From Chloroflexota bacterium (lineage in GTDB: Bacteria > Chloroflexota > Anaerolineae > Aggregatilineales > Phototrophicaceae): DNA of 64,000 nucleotides. The number at the start of each line of letters is the position of its first letter. Position 1 is the stretch's first letter. Under the pieces are notes generated by a model that was not told the origin of the DNA, did not search any database, and saw only the letters and a list, made by a program, of their open reading frames with translations. Made by a program: the position numbers and the translations under genes. The stretch is taken from assembly GCA_026709625.1 (NCBI GenBank), contig JAPOSR010000041.1:1-64000 (forward strand), given 5' to 3'. This document shows positions 50,570-59,437 of the stretch, in pieces.

Positions 50570-51337
50570 ATGCTTGAGCACCAGGAAAATCAAAGCGCCG
50601 CTGGCGATTCTGGCGTCCGCGCGCGCATCGGGCTGAACGGTATTGTCATCTGCGCGCTCTGTTTTGCGCTGGGTCTTCTGCTCGGCCAGTCCATAACGCG
50701 GAGCGGCATAGACGAAACGCAGCTGCGCGCCATCATCGCCAGCGCGCTCGCCGAGCAGGCAGACGCGGCGCAGCCAGCCGACGATGAATCTGACCGCTTC
50801 GGCTTGGTCGATGACGACCCCTACTTGGGCGCGGTGGATGCCCCGGTGGTCATCGTGGAATTCAGCGACTTTTTCTGTGTCTATTGCAAGCGCCACTTCG
50901 AGCAGACCTTTGTGCCGCTGCTGGAGAATTATGGCGAGCATATCCGCTATGTCTATCGCGATTTCGCTCGCTTGACTCCCGAATCAACCCCAGCCGCCGC
51001 CGCCGCCCAGTGCGCCTTCGCCCAAGGCAGGTTCTGGGAGTTTCACCGGGCATTCTTCGACAATCAGCAATCGCTGGGACGGGATTTTTACATCCAGGTG
51101 GCAGCCGACAATCAACTTGACATGGAGGCCTATGCCGCTTGCCTGGACGACAACGCCGCCTTGGACGAGGTCGGGTTTGACGGGCTGGACGGACAGCTGG
51201 CGGGCGTTCAAGGCACGCCGGGCTTCTTCGTCAACGGGCAGATCCTCAGCGGCGCGCAGCCCTACCGCATCTTCGAGCGCATGGTCCAGCGCGAGCTGGA
51301 TAAAGCCGGCATCGACTACGCGCCCGTGAGTGGCTAA
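50570..51337 (+). CDS. Membrane-anchored DsbA-family thiol-disulfide oxidoreductase
   Basis: 255 residues. One N-terminal helix (LNGIVICALCFALGLLLGQS), then a DsbA/BdbD thioredoxin domain: APVVIVEFSDFFCVYCKRHF with the CVYC redox motif, YVYRDFARL, and cis-Pro in VQGTPGFFVNGQIL. Acts outside the membrane on secreted protein thiols. Overlaps the next gene by eight bases. Confidence 0.9.
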   Translation: MLEHQENQSAAGDSGVRARIGLNGIVICALCFALGLLLGQSITRSGIDETQLRAIIASALAEQADAAQPADDESDRFGLVDDDPYLGAVDAPVVIVEFSDFFCVYCKRHFEQTFVPLLENYGEHIRYVYRDFARLTPESTPAAAAAQCAFAQGRFWEFHRAFFDNQQSLGRDFYIQVAADNQLDMEAYAACLDDNAALDEVGFDGLDGQLAGVQGTPGFFVNGQILSGAQPYRIFERMVQRELDKAGIDYAPVSG

Positions 51338-52619
51338 AAAACGCAGACCGCAGCAGCGGCGACCTGAGAACCTAGCTGCGCAGCGCATTCGGCTGGAACT
51401 GCGCGATATGGGGCACGGCGGCAAAGCCCTGGGCTTGTATCGTGGCAAGCCAGTATTTGTGCCTTACACCCTCCCTGGCGAAGTCATCACTGCCGAAATC
51501 ATCGGCGGCAGTGGCGGCGCAATGTTCGCGCGCGGCTTGACAGTGCAGGCAGCTTCTGCCGACCGAATCGCCCCACGCTGCCCGCATTTTGGCCCCGGCG
51601 CTTGCTGGGGCTGCCACTGGCAGCACATCGATTATGCGGCGCAGCTGCTCTTGAAACAAGATGTGCTGGCCGACCAGCTTGCGCGGCTGGGGCGTCTGCC
51701 CGACCACCTAATCGAATCAGCGCTGCAGCCAGTCTTGCCGGCAAACACAATCTGGCGCTACCAACACAGCTTGCGGCTGGCGCGCAGCCCGGCTGGCTGG
51801 GGACTGCCGCGCGAAGGTGGCGGGATCGAAGCGATCGGCGACTGTCATCTGGCGCATCCCGACCTGGTCGCCCTGTTGGCGCAGTTGGACTTGGCGTATG
51901 CGCGCGCGCGGCGAATGACCCTGCGGCGTGGCAGCGATGGACGGCTGATGCTGATCATGGAAGTCGATGCGGAAGTCGATCCCGAGCTGCGCACCGACCT
52001 GCCTCTGAGCGTGAATCTGCTGCTGCCCAGCCGCGAACCAATCAACCTGATCGGCTATGCGCACAGCCGCTACACAATCAACGAGAAAGTTTTTCGCGCG
52101 ACAGCCGGATCCGCCATCCGCGCCAACATAAGCGGCATCGAACAACTGGTGGCGGCGGCGCTGGCGGCGCTGCAGCTGAGCGACCAGCAGCATGCGCTGG
52201 ATCTGTATGCGGGCATCGGCATTTTCAGCGCGTTTATGGCGGACGAGGCAGCGTTGGTCACAACAGTCGAAAGCTATCCGCCAGCCGCCACTGATGCCGA
52301 TTTTAACCTGCGCGACCATGACAATATCGATTTGATTGAGGGCGGAGTCGCGGCGGCGCTGGCCGAGCTGGCCGAAGCGGGCGCGAAGGTTGACGCGGCG
52401 CTGGTTGACCCGCCAAGCGCCGGGCTGGGCGCGGATGTCATCGCGAAGCTGGCGCAGCTGCCCCTCAAGCGGCTGGTCTATGTGAGTGGCGACCCAGCCT
52501 CGTTGGCTCGCGACACGCGGCAGCTGCGAGAGCGCGGGTTTCAGCTGAAGCGCATCCAGCCAATCGACCTGTCGCCGCAGACTTATTTTATCGACTGCGT
52601 CGCGGCATTCGCGCGCTAG
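51330..52619 (+). CDS. RlmD/TrmA-like RNA m5U methyltransferase family protein lacking catalytic Cys
   Basis: 429 residues from GTG 51330. N-terminal TRAM domain (LRDMGHGGKALGLYRGKPVF, PYTLPGEVITAEI), Fe-S type cysteines (CPHFGPGACWGCHWQHIDYA), SAM motif DLYAGIGIFSAFMA. In the family, DPPRxG and SCNPxTLARD (with the nucleophilic Cys) follow; here they read DPPSAG and SGDPASLARD. The ending IQPIDLSPQTYFIDCVAAFA is conserved. So the fold is kept but m5U formation by the known mechanism is unlikely. Confidence 0.85.
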   Translation: MAKKRRPQQRRPENLAAQRIRLELRDMGHGGKALGLYRGKPVFVPYTLPGEVITAEIIGGSGGAMFARGLTVQAASADRIAPRCPHFGPGACWGCHWQHIDYAAQLLLKQDVLADQLARLGRLPDHLIESALQPVLPANTIWRYQHSLRLARSPAGWGLPREGGGIEAIGDCHLAHPDLVALLAQLDLAYARARRMTLRRGSDGRLMLIMEVDAEVDPELRTDLPLSVNLLLPSREPINLIGYAHSRYTINEKVFRATAGSAIRANISGIEQLVAAALAALQLSDQQHALDLYAGIGIFSAFMADEAALVTTVESYPPAATDADFNLRDHDNIDLIEGGVAAALAELAEAGAKVDAALVDPPSAGLGADVIAKLAQLPLKRLVYVSGDPASLARDTRQLRERGFQLKRIQPIDLSPQTYFIDCVAAFAR

Positions 52620-53737
52620 CCCAGCAAGTCTCCAAGCGCCGCCAGCAAATGGTCAATGTCGCCGGCATTGTTGTACGCCGCCACCGACAGCCGCAAGCCG
52701 CAGCGCCCCATAAACATGCCGACCGGGATTTCAATGCTGTGCTCGTCATAGAGGCGGGCTTTGATCTGCGCGGCATCACAGGGCGGCAGTGGAATCGTCA
52801 CCATCTGCGCGAACTGCCCCTGCGAATAGCTTTCCAGATTATAGCGCTGGCAGAGGCGGTCTTGCGCCTGCGTCGCCAAATTATGACAGTCCGCCACCAC
52901 CGAGTCCCAATCATGCTTTCGCAAGAAGGCGATGGCGGCGGGCACGGTCAAGAATGCGGCGATATCGCGCGTGCCACCCCATTCGTTGCGCTCGACAAAA
53001 TCGCTGTCATCGCGCCAGCCATGCGAGATGATCAGCGGCTCGAGCCAGGCGTGATGCTCGCGGCGCGCATGCAAAAAGCCCGCCCCCTTGGGCGCGCACA
53101 GCCACTTATGAAAGTTGCCCGTATAGATGTCCGCGCCGATTGAATCTAGGTCAAGCGGCAGCTGGCCCGGCGCGTGCGCTCCATCAACGATGGTCAAGAT
53201 GCCCTGCTGGCGGGCGCGCTGGCAGATCTGCGCGATGGGGAAGATCAAAGCCGATGGCGAGGTGATATGGCTGATGACGATGGCTCTGGTGCGCGGCGTC
53301 GCCAAAGCGAATAGCGCCTCGGTGAAGTCGCTGTCGCTGGCATAGGGCAGCTTCACCTCGTGCCGCACGATGCGCGCGCCGGTCTTGGCGGCAGTATATG
53401 CCAGCAGGCGGTTGATCGCGCCATATTCATGGCTGGTGGTGAGGATTTCGTCGCCAGCTCGCAGTGGCAGCGAACGCAGCGCGATATTCATGCCCGATGT
53501 GGCGTTGGTGACGAAGACAATATCGTCTGCGGAAACATTGAGATACGCGGCGATCTGTTCGCAGGCATCTGCCATCAAAGCCACTCGCTCGCGCAGCAGG
53601 AAAGCGACCGGCTGTCGTTCCAACCGCAGCTGCCAGGCCTGATATTGCGCAAACACGCGCTTTGGGCAGGCACCAAAAGAGCCGTGGTTGAGAAAGGTGA
53701 TGTCGTCGCGGATCAAAAAGTCGGCGCGCGTGAGCAT
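52616..53737 (-). CDS. Class V aminotransferase-fold PLP enzyme (isopenicillin N epimerase-like)
   Basis: 373 residues from ATG 53737; upstream codons in the open frame lie in the repeat and are not coding. ITFLNHGSFGACPKRVF, FVTNATSGMNIALRSL, VISHITSPSALIFPI, IVDGAHAPGQLPLDLDSIGADIYTGNFHKWLCAPKG (PLP Lys in FHKW) are typical of the CefD-like group. May be an epimerase, desulfurase or lyase. TACAAT box at 53771-53776 on the minus strand. Ends four bases inside the preceding gene's 3' end. Confidence 0.9.
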   Translation of the reverse strand: MLTRADFLIRDDITFLNHGSFGACPKRVFAQYQAWQLRLERQPVAFLLRERVALMADACEQIAAYLNVSADDIVFVTNATSGMNIALRSLPLRAGDEILTTSHEYGAINRLLAYTAAKTGARIVRHEVKLPYASDSDFTEALFALATPRTRAIVISHITSPSALIFPIAQICQRARQQGILTIVDGAHAPGQLPLDLDSIGADIYTGNFHKWLCAPKGAGFLHARREHHAWLEPLIISHGWRDDSDFVERNEWGGTRDIAAFLTVPAAIAFLRKHDWDSVVADCHNLATQAQDRLCQRYNLESYSQGQFAQMVTIPLPPCDAAQIKARLYDEHSIEIPVGMFMGRCGLRLSVAAYNNAGDIDHLLAALGDLLG

Positions 53738-53770
53738 GGGCGGACTCCGAAGATTGAGCAAGCTCCCGCT

Positions 53771-53776
53771 ATTGTA
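53771..53776 (-). promoter_or_regulatory. Candidate -10 box of the class V aminotransferase
   Basis: TACAAT on the minus strand (GTTACAATAG), 34 bases before the ATG at 53737. Confidence 0.4.
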
Positions 53777-53831
53777 ACGATGCGACTCGCAGGGGCAAGC
53801 AAGACCAAAGCACAAAGAAGCAGGTGGAGTG

Positions 53832-53971
53832 GTGAATGCGTGGATATGCAAGCAAGCCCTCATCCCCGGCCCCTTGCCCCCAGAACGAGGCAAGGGGAGT
53901 TTTTCCTGCGCTTCCGCAGCATGCAAGCCCCTCTCTCATTTTTTGGGGGGGCAAAGCAACGCGTATCCACC
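53832..53971 (+). repeat. Dispersed intergenic repeat, copy C
   Basis: Begins GTGAATGCGTGGATATGCAA and ends GCAACGCGTATCCACC, the same termini as copy B read from the other strand. Core CCCCGGCCCCTTGCCCCCAG, AACGAGGCAAGGGGAGTTTT, CCTGCGCTTCCGCAGCATG. It is the main content of the 348-base gene-free region 53738-54085; the rest shows nothing recognisable. Confidence 0.82.
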
Positions 53972-54085
53972 AAAATCACCACTCCCAAGAACACGAAGAC
54001 AAGACGAGCCAAAGCGCTTTGTCATAGGCGCGCGGAGGAATGGCGCAGGGTGATTGCTCGGCTCGGCAATGCCCATTTGCATGAA

Positions 54086-54928
54086 TTATCTGGACTGATT
54101 GAACATCAGGCGCGCGATGCGATCCAGCCCGGCATAATCGTGCAGAATCGATGCCTCTGCGCCACACCGTTCCCACGCGAGCCGCTGGACTGCCTGTCCC
54201 TGTCCCGCGCCGATCTCGAGCAGCGCATGCGCGCCGAGCGAGCAAATCGCCATCGCCTGATCCAGCAAAGCGCGAATGCAGTCCAAGCCATCCGCCCCCC
54301 CGTCCAGCGCCAGGCGAGGCTCATAGGCGCTTACCGCCAGTCCTGGCAGTTCGCCGCTGGCGATGTAGGGCAGATTCGCCATCAGCAGGTCGACTCGTAT
54401 GCCACGCTCGAACAAAGGCTGCGCAAGATCTCCCCGCAAGAAGCGCAGCGACACATTATTCTGCCGCGCATTTTCCTTCGCCAGACACAGCGCCGCCGCG
54501 CAGATGTCAGTGGCATAGACTGTGTCCAGCGGACGCAAGCGCTTGTAGGCGATAGCCAGCGCGCCACTGCCTGTGCCGATATCAGCCGCAACAACATCCG
54601 CAGCCTGGGCAGTCAGCCGCAGCGCTTCTTCCAGCAGCAGCTCGCTTTCTGGACGCGGGATTAGCACAGCCGGATTCACGCGCAGCTCGATATCATAAAA
54701 GCCAGCAGCGCCCAAGATGTAGGCGATCGGCTCGCCAGCGGCTCGGCGCGCCAGCCAATTCTGATATTCGCACAGCTGCGCGGGCAACAGTGGCTGCTCG
54801 GGATGCGTGAAAAGAAAAGCGCGGTCGCTATCCAGCGCGCGCGCCAAGAGCAGCTGCGCGTCAAGGTCGGGGCTGTCGCTATTGGCCAGTCGCCGCCTTG
54901 CCAGCTGCAGCGCCTCGCGGATGGTCAT
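54086..54928 (-). CDS. prmC: Release factor glutamine N5-methyltransferase
   Basis: 280 residues. AYILGAAGFYDIELRVNPAVLIPRPESELLLEEAL and VVAADIGTGSGALAIAYKRL are PrmC hallmarks; the catalytic motif is NLPYIASGEL (Leu in the second position instead of NPPY). Methylates the GGQ glutamine of release factors. Starts inside the prfA stop (ATGA), so it is coupled to its substrate's gene. Confidence 0.93.
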   Translation of the reverse strand: MTIREALQLARRRLANSDSPDLDAQLLLARALDSDRAFLFTHPEQPLLPAQLCEYQNWLARRAAGEPIAYILGAAGFYDIELRVNPAVLIPRPESELLLEEALRLTAQAADVVAADIGTGSGALAIAYKRLRPLDTVYATDICAAALCLAKENARQNNVSLRFLRGDLAQPLFERGIRVDLLMANLPYIASGELPGLAVSAYEPRLALDGGADGLDCIRALLDQAMAICSLGAHALLEIGAGQGQAVQRLAWERCGAEASILHDYAGLDRIARLMFNQSR

Positions 54929-55998
54929 TCGCCGCTGCCCGCCGCCAGCTGCCGGGCTTGTTCTTGCGTGGCCAGTTGGTCGATGAAGGCATCGAGCGCG
55001 CCATCCATCACCGCTGGCAGGTTGTAACTGCTGAAGCCGATGCGGTGGTCGGTGACGCGCCCCTGCGGAAAGTTGTAGGTGCGGATTTTCTCGCTGCGGT
55101 CGCCACTGCCGACTTGTCCACGGCGTTCGGCTTCTCGCTCGCTGCGTTGCCGCTCGACTTCAGCATCGTACAAGCGGGCGATGAGCACCTGCTTGGCGCG
55201 CAGCTTGTTTTGCAGCTGGCTGCGTTCGTCTTGCATCTCGACCACAACGCCAGTCGGCTTATGAATCAAGCGCACCGCCGAGTCGGTGGTATTGACTGAT
55301 TGTCCGCCGGCGCCGCGCGCGCGAAAGACCTGCGTCTCGACATCGCTCATATCCAACTGCACATCGACTTCGTCCATCTCGGCCAACACGGCGACAGTCG
55401 CGGTGCTGGTGTGGATGCGTCCCTGGCTTTCTGTGGTGGGGACGCGCTGGACGCGGTGCACGCCGCTTTCGTATTTCAGACGGCTGAAAGCGCCAGCGCC
55501 CTTGATTTGGAAAGTGATGTTCTTGAAGACGCTGTTGCCCTGCTCGTTGACATCCAGCAGCTCGACCCGCCACCGTTTGCCCTCGGCATACCGGGTATAC
55601 AGGCGCAGCAGGTCGCCCGCGAATATGCCCGCTTCGTCGCCGCCGGCGCCAGCGCGGATCTCGACGATGACATCTTTGCTGTCGCGCGGGTCTTTGGGCA
55701 GCAGCAGCAGTCGCAGCCGCTCCAGCAACTCACTGGCGCTGGCTTGCAAGCTGGCGATCTCGTCTTGCGCCAGCTCGCGCATCTCGGCGTCGTCAGCCAA
55801 CTCCAGCAATTCGCGCGCGCCGGCCAGTTCGTCGGCTTGGCGTTTGTAGAGGCGAAAGGCATCGACAACAGCTTGCAAACTGGCGCGTTCTTTTGCCAGA
55901 TCGGCAACGCGCTCATAGTCACCGGCGATAGCTGGGTCGCCCATCAGCGCTTCCAGCTCCAGGTAACGGGATTCGACTTCGGCAAGTTTGTCGAGCAT
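54925..55998 (-). CDS. prfA: Peptide chain release factor 1
   Basis: 357 residues, standard length. VEIRAGAGGDEAGIFAGDLLRLYTRYAE, VHRVQRVPTTESQGRIHTSTATVAVL, catalytic GAGGQSVNTTDSAVRL (GGQ) and PQGRVTDHRIGFSSYNLPAV. The PxT-type codon recognition tripeptide in PTTES fits UAA/UAG reading RF1. Promoter on the minus strand at 56046-56051. Confidence 0.97.
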   Translation of the reverse strand: MLDKLAEVESRYLELEALMGDPAIAGDYERVADLAKERASLQAVVDAFRLYKRQADELAGARELLELADDAEMRELAQDEIASLQASASELLERLRLLLLPKDPRDSKDVIVEIRAGAGGDEAGIFAGDLLRLYTRYAEGKRWRVELLDVNEQGNSVFKNITFQIKGAGAFSRLKYESGVHRVQRVPTTESQGRIHTSTATVAVLAEMDEVDVQLDMSDVETQVFRARGAGGQSVNTTDSAVRLIHKPTGVVVEMQDERSQLQNKLRAKQVLIARLYDAEVERQRSEREAERRGQVGSGDRSEKIRTYNFPQGRVTDHRIGFSSYNLPAVMDGALDAFIDQLATQEQARQLAAGSGE

Positions 55999-56045
55999 TT
56001 CGCTTGTTTTCGTCCAGGTGGCGCGAGAAAGCCGTCTACATTATC

Positions 56046-56051
56046 ATTATA
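56046..56051 (-). promoter_or_regulatory. -10 box of prfA-prmC
   Basis: Perfect TATAAT on the minus strand, 48 bases before the prfA ATG (55998). -35 is weak (CTTTGC at the right distance). It lies between prfA and the divergent deoC. Confidence 0.5.
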
Positions 56052-56091
56052 GCTTCCGATATGCAGCCGCAAAGGGACGGTTGGCAGGAAC

Positions 56092-57054
56092 ATGACCAGT
56101 CTAGCCAATGGGCGCAATCCCGGCATGCCGCTGGACATGGGCTGGGTGCGCGCCACGACAATCAACCGCAGCGCCACACAGCGCCGTGTCGGCAGCCTGG
56201 CTGCGCGCCGCAGCGTCAAAAAAAACTGGCAGGCGGCTTGGCTGCTGCGCGCCATCACCCTGATCGATTTGACCACTTTGGCTGGCGATGATACGCCGGG
56301 CAAGGTGCGGCGACTGTGCGCCAAAGCGCGCCAGCCCCTGCGTCAAGATCTGGTCGAAGCGCTGGCCGCCGGTTCGCTGAACATCATGGTGGGCGCGGTA
56401 TGCGTTTATCATGCGCGGGTGCACGAGGCGCTCGGCGCGCTGCAGGGCAGTGGCATCCCGGTGGCGGCTGTTTCGACCGGCTTTCCAGCTGGCCAGAGCG
56501 CCTATGCCCAGCGCATCGAAGAAATTCATCAATCGGTCGAGGCGGGCGCGGACGAAATCGACATTGTTATCTCTCGTGAACACGCCCTGCGCGGCGACTG
56601 GCGGCGTCTGTATGACGAAGTGCGCGACATGCGGGCTGCCTGTGGCGATGCGCGCATGAAAGCCATCTTGGCGACCGGCGAGCTGGGGACCTTGTGGACG
56701 GTCGCGCGCGCCAGCAAGGTTTGCATGATGGCCGGAGCCGACTTCATCAAGACCAGCACCGGCAAAGAGCCGGTCAACGCCACGTTGGAAGTCGGCTTGA
56801 CGATGGCGCGCGAGATCCGCGCCTATGCAGAGATAACCGGCTGCCAGGTCGGCTTCAAGCCAGCCGGCGGCATCCGCAGCGCCAAAGACGCGGTGAATTG
56901 GATGGTCTTGATGAAAGAAGAGCTGGGCGATAGCTGGCTGGACAAGCGCCTGTTTCGCTTCGGCGCATCAGGCTTGCTGACAGATATTGAACGCCAGCTC
57001 TCGCACCATGTCAGCGGACGCTATGCCGCGAGGCATCATATGCCGATGGCTTAG
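56092..57054 (+). CDS. deoC: Deoxyribose-phosphate aldolase
   Basis: 320 residues. ITLIDLTTLAGDDTPGKVRRLCAKA, VGAVCVYHARVHEAL, VAAVSTGFPAGQS, EIDIVISREHAL, KAILATGELG, catalytic Lys in FIKTSTGKEPVNAT, and GFKPAGGIRSAKDAV are DeoC motifs of the longer DeoC2-like form. Cleaves deoxyribose-5-phosphate in nucleoside breakdown. Followed by repeat D and a PucR regulator on the same strand. Confidence 0.94.
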   Translation: MTSLANGRNPGMPLDMGWVRATTINRSATQRRVGSLAARRSVKKNWQAAWLLRAITLIDLTTLAGDDTPGKVRRLCAKARQPLRQDLVEALAAGSLNIMVGAVCVYHARVHEALGALQGSGIPVAAVSTGFPAGQSAYAQRIEEIHQSVEAGADEIDIVISREHALRGDWRRLYDEVRDMRAACGDARMKAILATGELGTLWTVARASKVCMMAGADFIKTSTGKEPVNATLEVGLTMAREIRAYAEITGCQVGFKPAGGIRSAKDAVNWMVLMKEELGDSWLDKRLFRFGASGLLTDIERQLSHHVSGRYAARHHMPMA

Positions 57055-57098
57055 TCATTCGCGCCAGCAGCATGCAAATATCGGGAGTGGCAATTTTT

Positions 57099-57260
57099 AT
57101 GGATGCGCGTTGCTTTGTTCCCACCCCAAGCCCCTCTCCGACCGCCTGTGTCTACGCGGCGCAAACATGAGGGCGAGGCTTACTTGCCGCGGAAGCGCAG
57201 GAAAACTCCCCTTCCCTCGTTCTGGGGGCAAGGGGCCGGGGGATGGGGGGCTTGGCTGCC
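57099..57260 (-). repeat. Dispersed intergenic repeat, copy D
   Basis: Same orientation as copy B: starts TGGATGCGCGTTGCTTTG, contains CCGACCGCCTGTGTCTACGC, GGAAGCGCAGGAAAACTCCC, CTCGTTCTGGGGGCAAGGGG and ends in GGGGGCTTGG. It fills the interval between deoC and the PucR gene, right up to the latter's probable promoter. Confidence 0.8.
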
Positions 57261-57270
57261 TTTCGCCGCC

Positions 57271-57276
57271 TATACT
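57271..57276 (+). promoter_or_regulatory. Candidate -10 box of the PucR-family gene
   Basis: TATACT, 40 bases before the ATG at 57316. It lies only about ten bases beyond repeat D, so the repeat's edge could contribute to promoter context. Confidence 0.35.
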
Positions 57277-57315
57277 TGTTGACTATCGTTTCCATTGACT
57301 GGCGCGCTATCGCAG

Positions 57316-58929
57316 ATGTTGACCCTGGAAGAAGCGCTTCAATCACCCATATTGAATCAAGCGAAGGTCGTGGCTGGCGCAGGGGGGCTGGCGCGCGCCA
57401 TCCGCTGGGTGCATATCGTCAATGTGCCCAACATGGCCGACTGGCTGCATGGCGGCGAGTTGGTGCTGACGACCGTGCTGAATATGCCCGCTGGCGAAGA
57501 TGCCCAGCGCGAATTTCTGCGCCAGTTGGCCGCCAGGGGCATTGTGGCTGTCGTCATCACCACCGGCTTGATGGTCGACGAAATCCCCGAACACCTGCGC
57601 GCGCTGGGTGACAAGCTGGGCTTGCCGCTGATCGAGCTGCCCTACCAGACGCGCTTCGTCGACATCGCCAAGATCATCAACGAGCGCATCGCCCAAGCCA
57701 ACCTCGATACCCTCAGCCGCGCGCTGTCTATCCAACAGCAGCTTTCGCGGCTGGTGTTGGAGGGCGGCGGCTTTGTCGAGCTGGCGAATATGCTGGCGGA
57801 GCAGGTTGGGCACTCCATCAGCATCGAAAACGAGCGCTTCGAGGCGATCGCCAGCAAGAATATCGCCGCGGTAGATTCGGCGCGCCGCTATACGATCGAG
57901 CATGGGCGCACCAATCCACAACTGATTGACGCGCTGGAAGGCGAATACCTGCCGCGTATCCGCGCTACATTGCGCCCTGTGCAGCTGCCTGTTATGCCCG
58001 CGCTGGGCTTGGAGATGGAACGTTTGCTGGCGCCCATTGTCGTGCACAGCGAGATTTATGGCTATATGTGGATCATCGCTGATGTGCAGGCGCTGACGCC
58101 TATCGACATGATGGCGATTGAGATCGGCGCGACGGTGGCGGCGCTGCTGATGCTGCACCGAGAGTCATTGGCGGCGGCAGAGGCTTCGCTAAAAGGCAGC
58201 TTCGTGGCGCAGTTGATTGAAGCAAAAGGCGATCCACAAAGCCTCTTGAGCGACCAGGCGCTGCGCTATGGGGTCGATCTGCGCTTGCCTTGGCGTATGC
58301 TGCTGGTCAGCCTGGGGGCGGCTTTGGCGCCGGCTGCCACACGCGCCTACCGCGTCATCAACCGCGTTGTAGCGCAGCGAGGAGCCGAGGCGGTGGCGGC
58401 GCAATTTGCCGGGCAAGTGGTCATCCTGGCGCAGGATGACGCCAACAACTGCCAAGCGCTGGCGGCGGCGCTGTTGGAGCGGCTGGAAGCCGGCGCGCGC
58501 ATCGGCATAAGCGGCGTCTGCCAAGGAGCGCAAACAGTTGGCGATGCCCACCAGCAATGCGCGGATACGTTGATCATCGGCAGAAAGATCCAGCATGCCC
58601 AGCGACTTCACCATTTCGACGCGCTCGGCTATATCCATACCTTGTATCAGGCAGGCGCGAGCAGCCTGTCGCGCAATGCCCAGGCACCGCTGCTGCGCCG
58701 CTTGCAGGCAGAGCAACAAGCCGACCTTTTTAATACGCTGGAAGTCTACCTGGATGCTGGCGGCAACAGCGTCCAGACCGCGCAGACGCTTTGCATCCAC
58801 CGCAGCACCTTGAATTATCGGCTGGCGAGGATTCGTGAAGTCTGCGCGGTGGATTTGTCTGCGCCGGTCACGCGGCTCGACCTGCAAGTCGCTCTCAAGC
58901 TGATGCGACTATTTGACGACACCGATTGA
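57316..58929 (+). CDS. PucR family transcriptional regulator
   Basis: 537 residues from ATG 57316 (a TTG at 57295 is also in frame). N-terminal PucR domain (VVAGAGGLARAIRWVHIVNV, LVLTTVLNMPAGE, IVAVVITTGLM, LGLPLIELPYQTRFVDIAK), a central GGDEF-like CdaR segment, and the C-terminal helix-turn-helix (TLEVYLDAGGNSVQTAQTLCIHRSTLNYRLARI). Such regulators control purine, amino acid or sugar-acid catabolism; deoC upstream makes nucleoside use a possible target, unproven. Confidence 0.93.
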   Translation: MLTLEEALQSPILNQAKVVAGAGGLARAIRWVHIVNVPNMADWLHGGELVLTTVLNMPAGEDAQREFLRQLAARGIVAVVITTGLMVDEIPEHLRALGDKLGLPLIELPYQTRFVDIAKIINERIAQANLDTLSRALSIQQQLSRLVLEGGGFVELANMLAEQVGHSISIENERFEAIASKNIAAVDSARRYTIEHGRTNPQLIDALEGEYLPRIRATLRPVQLPVMPALGLEMERLLAPIVVHSEIYGYMWIIADVQALTPIDMMAIEIGATVAALLMLHRESLAAAEASLKGSFVAQLIEAKGDPQSLLSDQALRYGVDLRLPWRMLLVSLGAALAPAATRAYRVINRVVAQRGAEAVAAQFAGQVVILAQDDANNCQALAAALLERLEAGARIGISGVCQGAQTVGDAHQQCADTLIIGRKIQHAQRLHHFDALGYIHTLYQAGASSLSRNAQAPLLRRLQAEQQADLFNTLEVYLDAGGNSVQTAQTLCIHRSTLNYRLARIREVCAVDLSAPVTRLDLQVALKLMRLFDDTD

Positions 58930-58973
58930 CAGCGCGGCTGCCTGGGGGCAAGGCGCGAATCATCGCCTCGCCG

Positions 58974-59354
58974 CTACTCGACATGTTGTGGTGCCAGCGC
59001 CACAGCCATGGCGATCGCGTGCGTTTGGGTATGGCTGAGGCTGATATCCCAAGCCGCCAGCTGCAATGTATCCGCCAGCCGCCGCGCCGCGCCATGCAAG
59101 ACCAGGCTGGGTCGCCGCCGCGGGTTGTCGGTGCGGATTTCGATCTCGCGCCAAGCCACATCGCCGATGCCGCTGCCCAGCGCTTTTGCCACCGCTTCTT
59201 TGCCAGCGAAACGCGCAGCCAGCCGATGGGCTTTGCCAGCGCAGTCTTGCCGTTCGCCAGCGGTGAAGAAACGGTTAAGAAAGCGCTCGCCGCCGCGTTC
59301 GATCCCCGCCTTGATGCGCGCGCATTCGACCATATCCACGCCACAGCGAATCAT
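58974..59354 (-). CDS. acpS: Holo-[acyl-carrier-protein] synthase
   Basis: 126 residues. GVDMVECARIKAGIER with the metal Asp and FAGKEAVAKALGSGIGDVAWREIEI with Glu and Lys; ends DISLSHTQTHAIAMAVAL. Transfers 4'-phosphopantetheine to acyl carrier protein. Convergent with the PucR gene. Confidence 0.94.
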   Translation of the reverse strand: MIRCGVDMVECARIKAGIERGGERFLNRFFTAGERQDCAGKAHRLAARFAGKEAVAKALGSGIGDVAWREIEIRTDNPRRRPSLVLHGAARRLADTLQLAAWDISLSHTQTHAIAMAVALAPQHVE

Positions 59355-59437
59355 TGGCAGATGCCCGCCTCGCTGCTAGCGCGATGCCGACACCACTGCG
59401 ATAATGGCAGCGCACTTGCCCAACAGGCTGAGGATGC

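Noticed and set aside
53360..54664. Plus-strand 434-codon ORF over the aminotransferase and prmC region
   Set aside because: Runs antisense through two well-supported genes and the repeat; no domain.
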